A stretch of 64,000 bases of DNA from WTGU01 sp965200925. Lineage in GTDB: Bacteria; Pseudomonadota; Alphaproteobacteria; UBA828. The stretch is from the NCBI GenBank assembly GCA_965200925.1, contig OZ241738.1, forward strand, positions 2,666,001 through 2,730,000. Direction: 5' to 3'. Below are positions 1 through 8,479 of the stretch, one piece after another (position 1 is the stretch's first letter; each line of letters begins with the position of its first letter). The position numbers and the translations under genes were made by a program. The notes below the pieces were generated by a model. That model was not told the DNA's origin. It saw nothing but the letters and a program-made list of their open reading frames with translations, and searched no databases.

Positions 1-341
1 TGGAAGGCGCAGAGCCGGTGCGTGAGCCAGATCGAGGCGAAGGCGACCGTCGCCGTGATGACCAGCGGGCCGCTGGGACGGTCGCGCGAATCGGCGATCC
101 GGGCCTCGGCCATCGTCAGCTTGGCCGAGACTTCGCGGGCCGTCCGATGGAGCGCCTCGCCCTGCTCGGTGAGCAAAAGGCCGCGCGAATGGCGGTGAAA
201 GAGGATCACCCCGAGAGACGCTTCGAGGGCCGCGACCTGCCGACTCACCGCCGACTGGCTGAGGCCGAGCACCACCCCGGCGCGGGTGAAACTGCCGTTC
301 TCCGCGACCGTCTGGAATATCCGCAGCCGGTTCCAGTCCAT
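1..341 (-). CDS. LysR family transcriptional regulator (N-terminal part, truncated by window edge)
   Basis: About 113 residues are visible, opening MDWNRLRIF. Residues 1-60 form the LysR winged helix-turn-helix, with the family signature of a helix (ENGSFTRAG), a turn and a recognition helix (LSQSAVSRQVAALE), followed by the linker helix of the dimerisation region. The ligand-binding domain lies outside the window. The start is an ATG 18 bases after the trxB stop on the same strand, so the gene probably shares a transcript with thioredoxin reductase; whether it regulates trxB or another gene cannot be told from here. Family assignment is firm, target and effector unknown. Confidence 0.9.
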   Translation of the reverse strand, partial: MDWNRLRIFQTVAENGSFTRAGVVLGLSQSAVSRQVAALEASLGVILFHRHSRGLLLTEQGEALHRTAREVSAKLTMAEARIADSRDRPSGPLVITATVAFASIWLTHRLCAF

Positions 342-359
342 GCCGGAGCGGCGGCGTCT

Positions 360-1310
360 CTACCCGGCCGCCGTCTCGGCCAGGAACTTCTCGGCCTCGA
401 GCGCGCTCATGCAGCCGGTGCCGGCGGCGGTCACGGCTTGGCGGAACACCTTGTCCTGGACGTCGCCGGCGGCGAACACGCCCGGCACGCTCGTCCTGGT
501 GCTGTCGGGCAGGGTGGCGATGTAACCTTCGTCGTCCATTTCGAGCTGCCCGGCGAAGGGCTCGGTGTTGGGACGGTGGCCGATGGCGACGAACACGCCC
601 GAAAGCGCAAGCCGCCGTTCCGCACCCGTCGCGGCGTGGCGAAGCCGCACGCCGCTCACCGCAGGTGGGGCCCTCTCGCCCTCGATCTCGGCCAGGACAT
701 GGTTCCACAGGACCTCAATCCTGTCATTGCGGAACAGGCGGTCCTGCAGGATCTTCTCGGCGCGGAGCGCGTCGCGGCGGTGGATCAGGGTGACCTTGCG
801 CGCGTGATTGGCCAAGTAGAGCGCTTCCTCGACGGCGGTGTTGCCGCCGCCGATCACGGCGACCTCCTTGCCGCGGAAGAAGAAGCCGTCGCAGGTGGCG
901 CAGGCGGAAACACCGAAGCCCTTGAAGCGCTCTTCGCTCGGCAGGCCCAGCCACTTGGCCTGTGCGCCGGTGCACAGGATCACGGTCTCGCCGACATAAC
1001 GGTCGCCGCCGTCGCCCTCGCAGACGAAGGGCCGCGCGGTGAAGTCCACCGCGACCACCATGTCCTGGATGAGCCGCGTGCCGACGGCCGCGGCCTGGCC
1101 GGCCATCTGCTCCATCAGCCACGGCCCCTGGATGACGTCGGCGAATCCCGGATAGTTCTCGACGTCGGTGGTGATGGTGAGCTGACCGCCGGGCTCGAGG
1201 CCCTGGATCAGGATCGGCTCCAGATTGGCGCGGGCGGCGTAGATCGCGGCCGAATAGCCGGCCGGGCCGGAGCCGATGATCACCACCTTGCTGCGGTGCG
1301 TCGTCGCCAT
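360..1310 (-). CDS. trxB: thioredoxin-disulfide reductase
   Basis: 316-residue NADPH-dependent flavoenzyme that keeps thioredoxin reduced in the cytoplasm. The FAD-binding GSGPAG lies at residues 13-18, the redox-active CATC at 137-140, and the NADPH-binding GGGNTA at 154-159; the C-terminal second FAD motif (AAGDVQD) is also present. Length matches the low-molecular-weight TrxB family. An in-frame ATG 36 bases upstream exists, but the ATG at 1310 follows a good GAGGAG ribosome site and begins where the conserved fold begins, so I chose it. It is followed closely by a LysR regulator on the same strand. Confidence 0.96.
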   Translation of the reverse strand: MATTHRSKVVIIGSGPAGYSAAIYAARANLEPILIQGLEPGGQLTITTDVENYPGFADVIQGPWLMEQMAGQAAAVGTRLIQDMVVAVDFTARPFVCEGDGGDRYVGETVILCTGAQAKWLGLPSEERFKGFGVSACATCDGFFFRGKEVAVIGGGNTAVEEALYLANHARKVTLIHRRDALRAEKILQDRLFRNDRIEVLWNHVLAEIEGERAPPAVSGVRLRHAATGAERRLALSGVFVAIGHRPNTEPFAGQLEMDDEGYIATLPDSTRTSVPGVFAAGDVQDKVFRQAVTAAGTGCMSALEAEKFLAETAAG

Positions 1311-1368
1311 GGGCTCCTCTCGCGGGGCGCCGCCTGCCCATGACATTAGGGCCGCCGCCGCCGCTCCT

Positions 1369-2307
1369 TCAAGACGCGCGGCCGGCGCGCACGCCCAGGT
1401 GGCGGCGGATCTCCGCGGCGACGCGGGCCGTATCGTCGATCGGCGCGTAAGTCCATTCGGCGAGGGTGCCGTCGAAGGGGCGGGTCACGCCTTCGTCACG
1501 CAGCATGGCGTGGAAGCGCGCGAGGCGCCGCCCGCTGCCCGCCATCGCCGCCAGATAGACGGGCTTGCCGGTCGCCGCGGCCTCGCTGATCATCGAGACC
1601 GAGTCCTCCGTGACCACGATGTGCCGTGCCAGTGCCAGCATCCCGAGATAGGGGTTGTCGCCGGCGCCGTCCCAGAACCAAGCCCGGGGCAGGCGGGTCC
1701 GGAGCGCGGCCACGACACAAGCGCCGGTGCGCCGCGACGGGGTGACCGCGACCGGCCCTTCGAGGCGGGCCAGACGCCGCGCCAGAGCGTCTACGGAGGC
1801 GGGCGTGAACCGGCAGGCGCGGCTCGCGCCGCCGAGCAGCACGGCGACACGCAGCGCGCCCAGCCGCCCCCGCCAGCGGGCGCCGGCGGCGGCGAGCCGC
1901 TCGGGCGTCACGCCGTGCAGCGCGCCGCGGGTGGGCAGCACGTTCGGCCCCTTCAGGCCGTCGTGGCGCGGCGCGGCCACCAAGTCAAAGTGTCGGGGCG
2001 GAATCCGCGGGTCCTGGACGTGGACGGTGAAGGTCCGCCTCCGGCTGGCGCGGCGGATGGCCACGGAAACGGCGGCGGCGCACCGGCCGCAGGTGATCAA
2101 GAGGTCCGGCCAGGGCGGCGCGAGTGCACCTCCCAGCCCGTGGCGCAACAGGCCCGGCGCGGCGCGCGCAGGCAGCCGGGACCAGGGCGCGCGCAGGCGG
2201 ATCGGCCGGCTGTCGAACGGCTCGCCGAACGCCCGTGCCAGCCCCTCCGCCTGGGCGACCATGCCGGCCTCGCCCGTCGTCACCGCCCATACCCTAGGGA
2301 CTGTCAT
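1369..2307 (-). CDS. mitochondrial fission ELM1 family protein (DUF1022)
   Basis: 312 residues. The N-terminal half (VWAVTTGEAGMVAQAEGLA, then WPDLLITCGRC) and the C-terminal half (VVTEDSVSMISEAAATGKPV at about 235-255) match the ELM1/DUF1022 family, which has a glycosyltransferase-B-like fold. The DSVSMISEA segment resembles the nucleotide-sugar binding edge of GT-B enzymes. In bacteria the family is common in alphaproteobacteria and often sits near envelope polysaccharide genes; its reaction is not established. It lies upstream of trxB on the same strand with a 58-base gap. Family call is confident, function is not. Confidence 0.85.
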   Translation of the reverse strand: MTVPRVWAVTTGEAGMVAQAEGLARAFGEPFDSRPIRLRAPWSRLPARAAPGLLRHGLGGALAPPWPDLLITCGRCAAAVSVAIRRASRRRTFTVHVQDPRIPPRHFDLVAAPRHDGLKGPNVLPTRGALHGVTPERLAAAGARWRGRLGALRVAVLLGGASRACRFTPASVDALARRLARLEGPVAVTPSRRTGACVVAALRTRLPRAWFWDGAGDNPYLGMLALARHIVVTEDSVSMISEAAATGKPVYLAAMAGSGRRLARFHAMLRDEGVTRPFDGTLAEWTYAPIDDTARVAAEIRRHLGVRAGRAS

Positions 2308-2410
2308 GCCGCGGGACTCCGCGAGCCGCTCTCTGCCTTGCGCATGGCGATGTCACCGCGCTGCCGGCCGGACCGGCTGCGTGGGCCTCCCGCGCGCCGG
2401 AATCGGCGTC

Positions 2411-3067
2411 TCACCCGACCGACGAGTCCGGATAGGCCAGTTCGTGGCGGTTGCGCCAGGCGGCGGTCACGTAGTTGACGATCAGCGAGCGCCGCACGCC
2501 GTCTATCGGGCGCGGCTCGAAACCGTGCCACGTCGTCTCGCCGGGCACGAAGACCATGCCGGCATTGTCCGTGAAGGGGAGTCGCTTCGCGTGGGTCTCG
2601 CGGTCGAAATAGAGGTCCGTGCCCCAGTCGCGCGGGCGACCGCCGGCGGCCAGGTAGACGAACATCGTGAAGGCCTTGACGCCGATGTCGGTGTGCGGCT
2701 CCAGCCAGAAGCCGGCGCGGTCCTGGGCGTATTCGATCCTGAGGCGGGCGCCGGCGAGATCGATGCCGCAACGGGCCTCGATCGCCGCGACCGTCCGCGC
2801 GTTCTGGAAGGTTTCCGCCAGCGCCCGCGCCGGCGGGAAGCTGCGGATGGCCTCCGCGTCGACGTAGCGTCGGGTCGCGTTGTGCTCCTCGCGCCGGCCG
2901 AGCGCGTAGCGGACGGACGGCACCGGGTGGGGCCACGCCGCGAGACCCGCCAGAAGATCCGGCGCGAGAACGCCGCGCAGCAGCCAGTGGCGGAAAGGCG
3001 ATGCCTCCTCCCGCGCGCGAGCGAGCGCTGCGAGGAAGGCCGATACGCTGCAGAGGTCATTCATCAC
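2411..3067 (-). CDS. 2OG-Fe(II) oxygenase family protein
   Basis: 218 residues with a jelly-roll dioxygenase signature: the HTD pair H125/D127, the distal iron ligand H181 in TTWHGFE, and an arginine (R192 or R193) just before the strand SLIVNYV that would bind 2-oxoglutarate. Substrate unknown; similar small oxygenases in alphaproteobacteria occur next to envelope or sugar genes. It follows an EamA exporter on the same strand with a 30-base gap, which suggests co-transcription. A second methionine directly follows the first, so the exact start may differ by one codon. Confidence 0.82.
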   Translation of the reverse strand: MMNDLCSVSAFLAALARAREEASPFRHWLLRGVLAPDLLAGLAAWPHPVPSVRYALGRREEHNATRRYVDAEAIRSFPPARALAETFQNARTVAAIEARCGIDLAGARLRIEYAQDRAGFWLEPHTDIGVKAFTMFVYLAAGGRPRDWGTDLYFDRETHAKRLPFTDNAGMVFVPGETTWHGFEPRPIDGVRRSLIVNYVTAAWRNRHELAYPDSSVG

Positions 3068-3097
3068 CGCGTAGATAGTCCTCCCCGGCCCACATCG

Positions 3098-4081
3098 TCA
3101 ACGCGCCCTCCCCGGCGGCGCGGACGCTCGGGCGCCGCGGGCGAGGTTCTCGGGGCGCGTGGCCACCGGCACCGCGAGGGCCGCGACCACCAGGCCCAAG
3201 GCCGTGAACTCGGTCCAGCCCAGGGGCTCGTTCAGGATCGCGGCGCCGCTCAACAGGCCGACCATCGGGATGCCGAGGGTGCCGACGGTCGCCAAGCCGG
3301 TCGGGAACAGCCGCACGATCTCGTAATAGATGTAGTAGCAGATCACGAACGGCACGAAGACGTTGTAAATCACCGCGACCAGCGGCCAGAGCGACGGCCA
3401 GCGCCACGCGCCGGCATCCACAACCGCCGCCGCGAGGAAGATGGGGGCGCCGCAGACGAGGCATTGCCAGCCGACGAGCACCCACATGGAGACCCGCCAA
3501 TCGACGCGCTTCAGCGCCACCGTGCCGCAGGCCCAGCCGACGGCGCCGGCGAGCACCAGGAGCGGCCCCAGAGGCGCCGCCCCGAGGGCGCGCGCGTCGC
3601 TCGCGATCAGCACGCCGAGCCCCGCCGTGCCGAGGGCGAGGGCGCAGAGGCGCCGCCAGCCGGGGCGCTCGCCGAGCACCAGATAGCCGACCGGCACCGT
3701 CCATACCGGCATCGTGTAGGCGATGATCGCGGCGCGCCCGGAGGTCGTGTAGACCAGCCCGAAGCCGGTCGCCAGATGCCAGAAGGTGATGTTGAAGAAT
3801 CCCGAGATCAGGAGCGGCCGCCATTGGCAGCGCGGCACCCGGAGCGAGCGGCCGAGGGCGCGGTGCAGGGCGAGGATGATGAGCCCGGCGCAGAAGAGGC
3901 AGAGCCCGCGGAAGGTGAGCACCGGGACCTCTTCGAGGGCGAGCTTGAGCAGCGGCCAGTTGACTCCCCACAGCAGAGTCAGCGCCGCCAGCAGCGCGAA
4001 GCCCCGGCGCGGCAGGGGGCCGCCCCCACCGCCGGACGGAGTGCCGGCGCGGCCCGGAGAAGACACCCTCGATCGACGCAT
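3098..4081 (-). CDS. DMT family transporter (EamA domains)
   Basis: 327 residues predicted to cross the membrane about ten times, arranged as two EamA repeats. The first repeat starts at about residue 28 (LLAALTLLWGVNWPLLK), and the second ends with the usual family pattern LNEPLGWTEFTALGLVV near residue 285. Residues 1-26 are a glycine/arginine-rich cytoplasmic extension. Members export small metabolites such as amino acids or nucleosides; the substrate cannot be read from sequence. It appears to head a minus-strand group with the 2OG oxygenase; the 155-base gap to the divergent monooxygenase should hold promoters for both. Confidence 0.88.
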   Translation of the reverse strand: MRRSRVSSPGRAGTPSGGGGGPLPRRGFALLAALTLLWGVNWPLLKLALEEVPVLTFRGLCLFCAGLIILALHRALGRSLRVPRCQWRPLLISGFFNITFWHLATGFGLVYTTSGRAAIIAYTMPVWTVPVGYLVLGERPGWRRLCALALGTAGLGVLIASDARALGAAPLGPLLVLAGAVGWACGTVALKRVDWRVSMWVLVGWQCLVCGAPIFLAAAVVDAGAWRWPSLWPLVAVIYNVFVPFVICYYIYYEIVRLFPTGLATVGTLGIPMVGLLSGAAILNEPLGWTEFTALGLVVAALAVPVATRPENLARGARASAPPGRAR

Positions 4082-4236
4082 TGCCCGGTCGCGCGCGCCT
4101 CCGCCGACGCCCCGCCGCGATCTTCCCGCTCCCCGCCCCCAGCCTCAAGAGGCGCGCGCTCGGAATCGAATGAACGTTTGTTTTACTCCCGCGGGGCGGC
4201 TAGGATCAGGGGGCCGGCTGAGGGAGCGATATCGAT

Positions 4237-5331
4237 ATGGGCGCGATCGAATTCGGAACGGTCATCTCGGCGGTCGGAGAGCCGGGCGCGTCGGACGCGA
4301 GCCTTTATGCCGAGGCCGCGGTGGATGCCGACCACGTCGCCGGACTGGGCTACGACGCGCTGTGGGTGATCGAGCACCACTTCTCGGATTATTTCCCGAC
4401 GCCGAGCCCGCTCGTCATGCTGGCCCATCTGGCCGGGCGGCTCCCCGGCATCGACCTCGGGACCTGCGTCGTCGTCCTGCCCTGGTACCACCCGCTGCGG
4501 CTGGCTGGCGAGATTTCGATGGTGAGCCGGCTCAGCCGGGGCACGCTCCACATCGGCCTCGGGCGCGGCGTCGCCCGGCTCGAATATGACGCCTTCGGCA
4601 TCGACATGGGCGAGGCACGGGCGCGCTTCCGCGAGGGACGCGAGATCGTCGGAAAGGCGCTGGCAGGCGCGCCCTTCACCCATGACGGCGGGTTCTTCAC
4701 CATCGACCGACCGGTCGGGCTGCGGCCGAAACCGGCGCGCGAGCGAATCAGGCTCTACGGCGCGACCAGCAGCCCGGAAACGGCCCTCATCATGGCTGGG
4801 CTCGACCTGCCCATGCTTCGGGTCTCGAACTTTCCCCTGCACTGGCACAGCAAGGATTTCGAACGGTGGGATGAGGCGACGCGCCAGCGCGGCGGCACCA
4901 CGGACGTCGCCCGGCCGATCCTGATCCACGCGGTCCTCGCGGACACCGACGCCGAGGCGGACGCCTTGGCGAAGACACACCTCTCGCGCTACTTCGAGAA
5001 GGTGGTCGAGCATTACGAGGCGGACGCCGACCCGTGGAAAGCGTTCGAGGACTACAAGTCGTTCAGCAAGTTCATGACCAACTCCAGGAAGCTGACCGAC
5101 CCGGCGAACATGGGCCCCTGGCTCGACCTCCAGCTCGTCGGCACGGCCGAAACCGTGCGGCAACGGCTCCAGGTCTATATCGATCTCGGCTTCAACCACT
5201 TCATCCTTCAGAACGCCACCTACGGGATGCCGCGCGCCTACCGCCATGAAATGTGGGAGCGGTTCGCGCGGGACGTCATCCCCCGGTTCGCGGCGCCCGC
5301 CGCGGAACGCCGCCACCTGCGCCGAGCCTGA
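4237..5331 (+). CDS. LLM class flavin-dependent oxidoreductase
   Basis: 364 residues of the bacterial luciferase-like (TIM barrel) monooxygenase family. Features include WVIEHHFSDYFPTPSPLVMLA near the N-terminus, the flavin-site region (LGRGVARLEYDAFGID), and the C-terminal FILQNATYGMP. Members use reduced FMN supplied by a partner reductase; a flavin reductase lies at 56997-57548 but is too far away to pair with confidence. The start is preceded by a GAGGGAG ribosome site. Single gene flanked by divergent and convergent neighbours, and a strong hairpin follows it. Substrate unknown. Confidence 0.9.
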   Translation: MGAIEFGTVISAVGEPGASDASLYAEAAVDADHVAGLGYDALWVIEHHFSDYFPTPSPLVMLAHLAGRLPGIDLGTCVVVLPWYHPLRLAGEISMVSRLSRGTLHIGLGRGVARLEYDAFGIDMGEARARFREGREIVGKALAGAPFTHDGGFFTIDRPVGLRPKPARERIRLYGATSSPETALIMAGLDLPMLRVSNFPLHWHSKDFERWDEATRQRGGTTDVARPILIHAVLADTDAEADALAKTHLSRYFEKVVEHYEADADPWKAFEDYKSFSKFMTNSRKLTDPANMGPWLDLQLVGTAETVRQRLQVYIDLGFNHFILQNATYGMPRAYRHEMWERFARDVIPRFAAPAAERRHLRRA

Positions 5332-5335
5332 GGGC

Positions 5336-5360
5336 GCCGGCCCGTCGCTATCGGGCCGGC
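5336..5360. terminator. hairpin between two convergent genes (probable bidirectional terminator)
   Basis: Perfect 9-bp stem GCCGGCCCG (5336-5344) and CGGGCCGGC (5352-5360) with a 7-base loop. It starts 4 bases after the monooxygenase stop and covers the stop of the convergent ymdB-like gene. No U-tract follows on either side, so termination efficiency is uncertain. Confidence 0.55.
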
Positions 5361-6163
5361 CACACCTCCTGGAGGACGCCGCCCAGGCGGAGCGGGCCGA
5401 CGTGGTGCGCGAGGCCGGTCTTGTCGTCGGTTTCGACCAGGACGGCGCAGAGCGTGGCGGCGCCCTGCGCCGGTTCGGCGCGCCTGCCCGGCCGCTTCCG
5501 CACGAAGCGGGCGAGCGGCGCCTCGACGGCGAGGCCGATGATCGACTCGTAACTCCCGCACATGCCGACGTCCGAGAGATAGGCCGTGCCGCCCGGCAGG
5601 ATGCGGTGGTCGGCGGTCGGCACATGGGTGTGCGTGCCGACCACCAGCGAGACCTTGCCGTCAGCGTGGCAGGCGAGCGCCTGTTTCTCGCTCGTCGCCT
5701 CGCCATGGACATCAAGGACGATGGCGTCGACCGAATGGCCGAGGCGGTGCGCTTGCAGCGCCTCCTCGACGCAGGCGAAGGGCTCGCCGATCGGGTCCAT
5801 GAAGAGCTGGGTGAGCACCTGGAAGACGAAGACCGTCCGCCCGTCGCGGGTGCGCACCAGCGCACCGCCGCTTCCCGGCGTGCCCTTCGGATAGTTGCGG
5901 GCGCGGATCAGCTTGCGGTCGCTCTCGATATGGCGCTCGGTCCCGCGCTGGTCCCAGGCGTGGTTCCCGAGGGTGATCACGTCCGCACCCACTTGATAGA
6001 GGGCGCGGCAGATCTCCGCCGTGATGCCGAAGCCGCCGGCGGCGTTCTCGCCGTTGACGACGACGACATCGAGCGCCAGTTCGTCGCGCAGACCGGGCAA
6101 GCGCTCGGCGAGGACGTCCCGCCCGGCGCGGCCGACGACGTCGCCGCAGAAAAGGATCCGCAC
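5348..6163 (-). CDS. YmdB/TIGR00282 family metallophosphoesterase
   Basis: 271 residues, full length for the YmdB family. Metal ligands are recognisable: FCGDVVG at residues 5-11, VVNGENAAGG around 35-44, GNHAWDQ around 66-72, and the paired histidines of VVGTHTHVPTADHR near 176-189. YmdB of Bacillus hydrolyses 2',3'-cyclic nucleotides and affects RNA turnover; this is inferred from family knowledge only. It lies 15 bases downstream of the 5-formyltetrahydrofolate cyclo-ligase gene, a linkage common in alphaproteobacteria, and ends against the convergent monooxygenase. Confidence 0.92.
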   Translation of the reverse strand: MRILFCGDVVGRAGRDVLAERLPGLRDELALDVVVVNGENAAGGFGITAEICRALYQVGADVITLGNHAWDQRGTERHIESDRKLIRARNYPKGTPGSGGALVRTRDGRTVFVFQVLTQLFMDPIGEPFACVEEALQAHRLGHSVDAIVLDVHGEATSEKQALACHADGKVSLVVGTHTHVPTADHRILPGGTAYLSDVGMCGSYESIIGLAVEAPLARFVRKRPGRRAEPAQGAATLCAVLVETDDKTGLAHHVGPLRLGGVLQEVWPAR

Positions 6164-6178
6164 CGGGCCCGCCGCCTT

Positions 6179-6778
6179 TCAGGCGCCGTCGCGGGGGATC
6201 GGCATGGCGCCGCGCTCGGTCACGATCCAGTCCAGAGGCTCGTCATGCGCGGCCCGCGGCAGGCCCGACATCAGCTGCCCGGTATAGGCCATGCCGACGG
6301 CGACCACCGGGCGGGCGCGCCGCAACGCCCGGAGCGAGCGGTCGTAATAGCCGCCGCCATAGCCCAGGCGGTAGCCGTCCCGGTCATAGGCGACGAGGGG
6401 CACCAGGAGGTGGGTCGGCAGGACGGCGCGGGCGCTCGCCGGCGGCGACGGCACGCGGAAGGGCCCCGGCGACAGGTCGGCACCGGGCGTCCAGGAGCGG
6501 AACGCGAGCGGCCGGCCCCTGCCCGTCACGGCGGGCAGGCAGCAGACGAAGCCGGCGCCCGCCAGCCGCGCAAGCAGCGGCAGGGCGTCGATCTCGTCCC
6601 GGATCGGACAATAGCCGGAAACGACCGCACCGGGGGGTGTGGAGACGGCGGCCAGATAGTGGTTGGCGGCCCGGACGCCGGCGCCGGGCCCGGCGGCGCG
6701 ACGTGCCGAACGCCGCCGGGCCAGCGCGTATTCGCGCAGCGCGCGCTTGCGGTCCCCGATGTCGGCAGCATGAGACAC
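6179..6778 (-). CDS. 5-formyltetrahydrofolate cyclo-ligase
   Basis: 199 residues. Converts 5-formyl-THF to 5,10-methenyl-THF using ATP, recovering a stored folate form. The substrate and ATP loops are visible: KRALREYALARRR near the start, SGYCPIRDEID around residue 54, and the signature GYRLGYGGGYYDRSL near 137-151. Position between zapA and ymdB with the 6S RNA interval upstream matches the conserved zapA-ssrS-fau order of proteobacteria. The ATG at 6778 gives a normal length for the family. Confidence 0.95.
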   Translation of the reverse strand: MSHAADIGDRKRALREYALARRRSARRAAGPGAGVRAANHYLAAVSTPPGAVVSGYCPIRDEIDALPLLARLAGAGFVCCLPAVTGRGRPLAFRSWTPGADLSPGPFRVPSPPASARAVLPTHLLVPLVAYDRDGYRLGYGGGYYDRSLRALRRARPVVAVGMAYTGQLMSGLPRAAHDEPLDWIVTERGAMPIPRDGA

Positions 6779-6859
6779 GGCCCGGCCCCCACAGCGAGCA
6801 TCCGCACCGGGTCATTCAGCCCGCGTGCGCTTGCGCTTCACGCCGCGCCGCCGAACGGC

Positions 6860-7035
6860 GCGCGCCGTCGCAGGGCCGGCGTGGACGGCCCCGCCTGGAC
6901 CGTCGCGCCCAGAGCTTCCTCCAGGCCGATGTGACCAAGTGGGCGCCGTGGTGCCGGAACCGCGGCTCCGGCAGGAACAGCTCCCGAGAAGCATGTATTG
7001 GCCGCGGGAAACAGTCGGCACGACCAATCCGGCAG
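6860..7035 (-). ncRNA. ssrS: probable 6S RNA (boundaries approximate)
   Basis: The 276-base interval between zapA and the 5-formyl-THF cyclo-ligase gene, a location conserved for ssrS in both gamma- and alphaproteobacteria, has no coding frame. On the minus strand it holds a GC-rich hairpin (CCGGA...TCCGG) followed by GGCGCCCACTTGG and a complementary TGGGCGC about 28 bases later, which fits the stem-rich half of alphaproteobacterial 6S RNA, with an unpaired AT-richer stretch (CCAATACATGC) as candidate central bubble. 6S RNA binds RNA polymerase holoenzyme in stationary phase. Ends were not determined; a covariance model search would settle it. Confidence 0.55.
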
Positions 7036-7054
7036 CAGCCGTCCGCCGCGCACT

Positions 7055-7330
7055 CTAGTCGTTCTCCAGGCGCCCGGCAATGCTCTCGATCCGCGCGGCG
7101 AGCGCCTCGACCCGCAGCGCGAGCGCGCTCTCGACCTCGGTCACCTCGTCGGCGACGACGAGGCTGGCCATGACCAGAAGACGCGCCTCGCCGACCTCGC
7201 CCACGGTGGCCGCGAGCGCGCTCGCCCGCTGATCGACATAGGCCGCGAGCGCGGCGACGTGTTCCTCCTGGCCGTCGTCGCAGGTGATCGGGTAGCGCCG
7301 CCCGCCGATGGTGACCGCCACCTCGCCCAC
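7055..7330 (-). CDS. zapA: cell division protein ZapA
   Basis: 91 residues. The N-terminal globular part MGEVAVTIGGRRYPITCDDG and the following EEHVAALAAYVDQRA match ZapA, and the rest is the long C-terminal coiled-coil helix. ZapA crosslinks FtsZ filaments at the division ring. It lies 3 bases downstream of a DUF4164 coiled-coil gene and directly upstream of the 6S RNA interval, the usual order in this class. Confidence 0.93.
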   Translation of the reverse strand: MGEVAVTIGGRRYPITCDDGQEEHVAALAAYVDQRASALAATVGEVGEARLLVMASLVVADEVTEVESALALRVEALAARIESIAGRLEND

Positions 7331-7333
7331 CGC

Positions 7334-7537
7334 TCAAAGCTCCAGGACTGCGCGCAGCCTGCCGATCGCCGCGTCCAGCCGCCCGGCGACCGTCTCGTTG
7401 ACCGCCCGCACCGCCGCGCAATCCTCGCGGGCCTTCGCGAGCGCCGCATCGCGCCGCCCCTTCTTCGCCTCGAGAGCCTCATCGAGCCGGTCCACGGCCC
7501 GCTCCAGCCTGACGCTCGCCTCCTTCAGCCTGGACAT
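7334..7537 (-). CDS. DUF4164 family coiled-coil protein
   Basis: 67 residues, almost entirely one amphipathic helix with regular leucine/valine heptads (RLKEASVRLERAVDRLDEAL, then ETVAGRLDAAIGRLRAVL). Small coiled-coil proteins of the DUF4164 type sit immediately upstream of zapA in many alphaproteobacteria and are thought to act with ZapA, somewhat like ZapB in enterics; that role is inference from context. The gap to zapA is 3 bases, so the two are co-transcribed and probably co-translated. Confidence 0.8.
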   Translation of the reverse strand: MSRLKEASVRLERAVDRLDEALEAKKGRRDAALAKAREDCAAVRAVNETVAGRLDAAIGRLRAVLEL

Positions 7538-7555
7538 GGCGAACGGAGAAGGCCG

Positions 7556-8293
7556 TCAGTTGGGGACGCTCGTCTCGACCAGCGCCCAGTTGGGGTCGGC
7601 GGAGCGGGTGTTGCGCGCGAAGGTCCAGATATCGGTGATCCGTTCGATCAGGCTCGGGTCTCCGTCGACGGCGCTGCCCTCCCTGTCGCGGGTCACGTTG
7701 ACCTGCTGGCTTACGAATTTCACCGTCACCCGGGCGGCGCTGCCACGCAGTTCGGCGCCGAGGATCTCCACCTTGTCGAGCGCCACGATCGTCGTCTCAT
7801 GCGTGTGGCCCGCCGCCATCCGGTCGCGGATCGCGGCGGCGAACTCGTCGTAGACGTCGTCGCCGAGCAGGGGTCTCAGGACCGGCGTCTCGCCCTTGGC
7901 GAAAGCCTCGACCACCATCTCGAACGCCGCCTGGGCGCCTTCGAGGAAGCGCCGCGGCGCGAAATCGCGGTCCGCCCGCCCGATTTGCTCGAGAGCGGTG
8001 CGCAGCCTGACCGCAGCCTCGTCCTCCTCCGGCGGCGGGGAGGAGTCCGCCGGGCGCGCCCGATCCGCCGCGCCGCCCTCGGCCGGCTCCCCCTCCGGCC
8101 AGCGCCGGTCCGGCAGATGCACGACCTCGCCCCGACTCTCTTCGCCCGGCTTCTCGGCCCTGGCGAAACGGTCCGGGTGGCGCTGGCGCTGGTGGCCGGT
8201 ACGGCGCCCGAGGACGCCGCGCAAGCGCAAGATGATGAAGATCGCGATCAGAGCGAAGAAGATGATGTCGTAGAACTGGAAACCGTCGGACAT
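7556..8293 (-). CDS. Tim44/TimA family adaptor protein
   Basis: 245 residues. An N-terminal transmembrane helix (YDIIFFALIAIFIILRLRG, residues 7-25) precedes a charged, proline-rich linker and a C-terminal Tim44-like domain from about residue 100 (DFAPRRFLEGAQAAFEMVV ... VTVKFVSQQVNVTRD ... DIWTFAR). Tim44-like proteins in alphaproteobacteria are inner-membrane adaptors related to the mitochondrial import motor subunit. The start at MSDGF is supported by the membrane anchor immediately after it. It is divergent from fxsA-secB with about 186 bases between, a linkage with secB typical of alphaproteobacteria. Confidence 0.92.
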   Translation of the reverse strand: MSDGFQFYDIIFFALIAIFIILRLRGVLGRRTGHQRQRHPDRFARAEKPGEESRGEVVHLPDRRWPEGEPAEGGAADRARPADSSPPPEEDEAAVRLRTALEQIGRADRDFAPRRFLEGAQAAFEMVVEAFAKGETPVLRPLLGDDVYDEFAAAIRDRMAAGHTHETTIVALDKVEILGAELRGSAARVTVKFVSQQVNVTRDREGSAVDGDPSLIERITDIWTFARNTRSADPNWALVETSVPN

Positions 8294-8479
8294 GGTCCCG
8301 GACCTTGTGGGCGACCGAGTTTCCGGCGCACAATGGGCGGCGGGCGCAATGCGGAAGGCAGGATAGAGAGAGCCCCGCACGAACGCAAGCGCGCGTCCTC
8401 GTTCGACGCACACGAGACACCGGGCGGCCGAGCGACCCGGGTCCCACCCCTGCCCGAACCGGGGCGGCACGGAGCGACC

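Noticed and set aside
1655..4369. A 904-codon open frame on the plus strand
   Set aside because: Runs antisense to the ELM1, 2OG oxygenase and EamA genes, which are convincing; composition is random.
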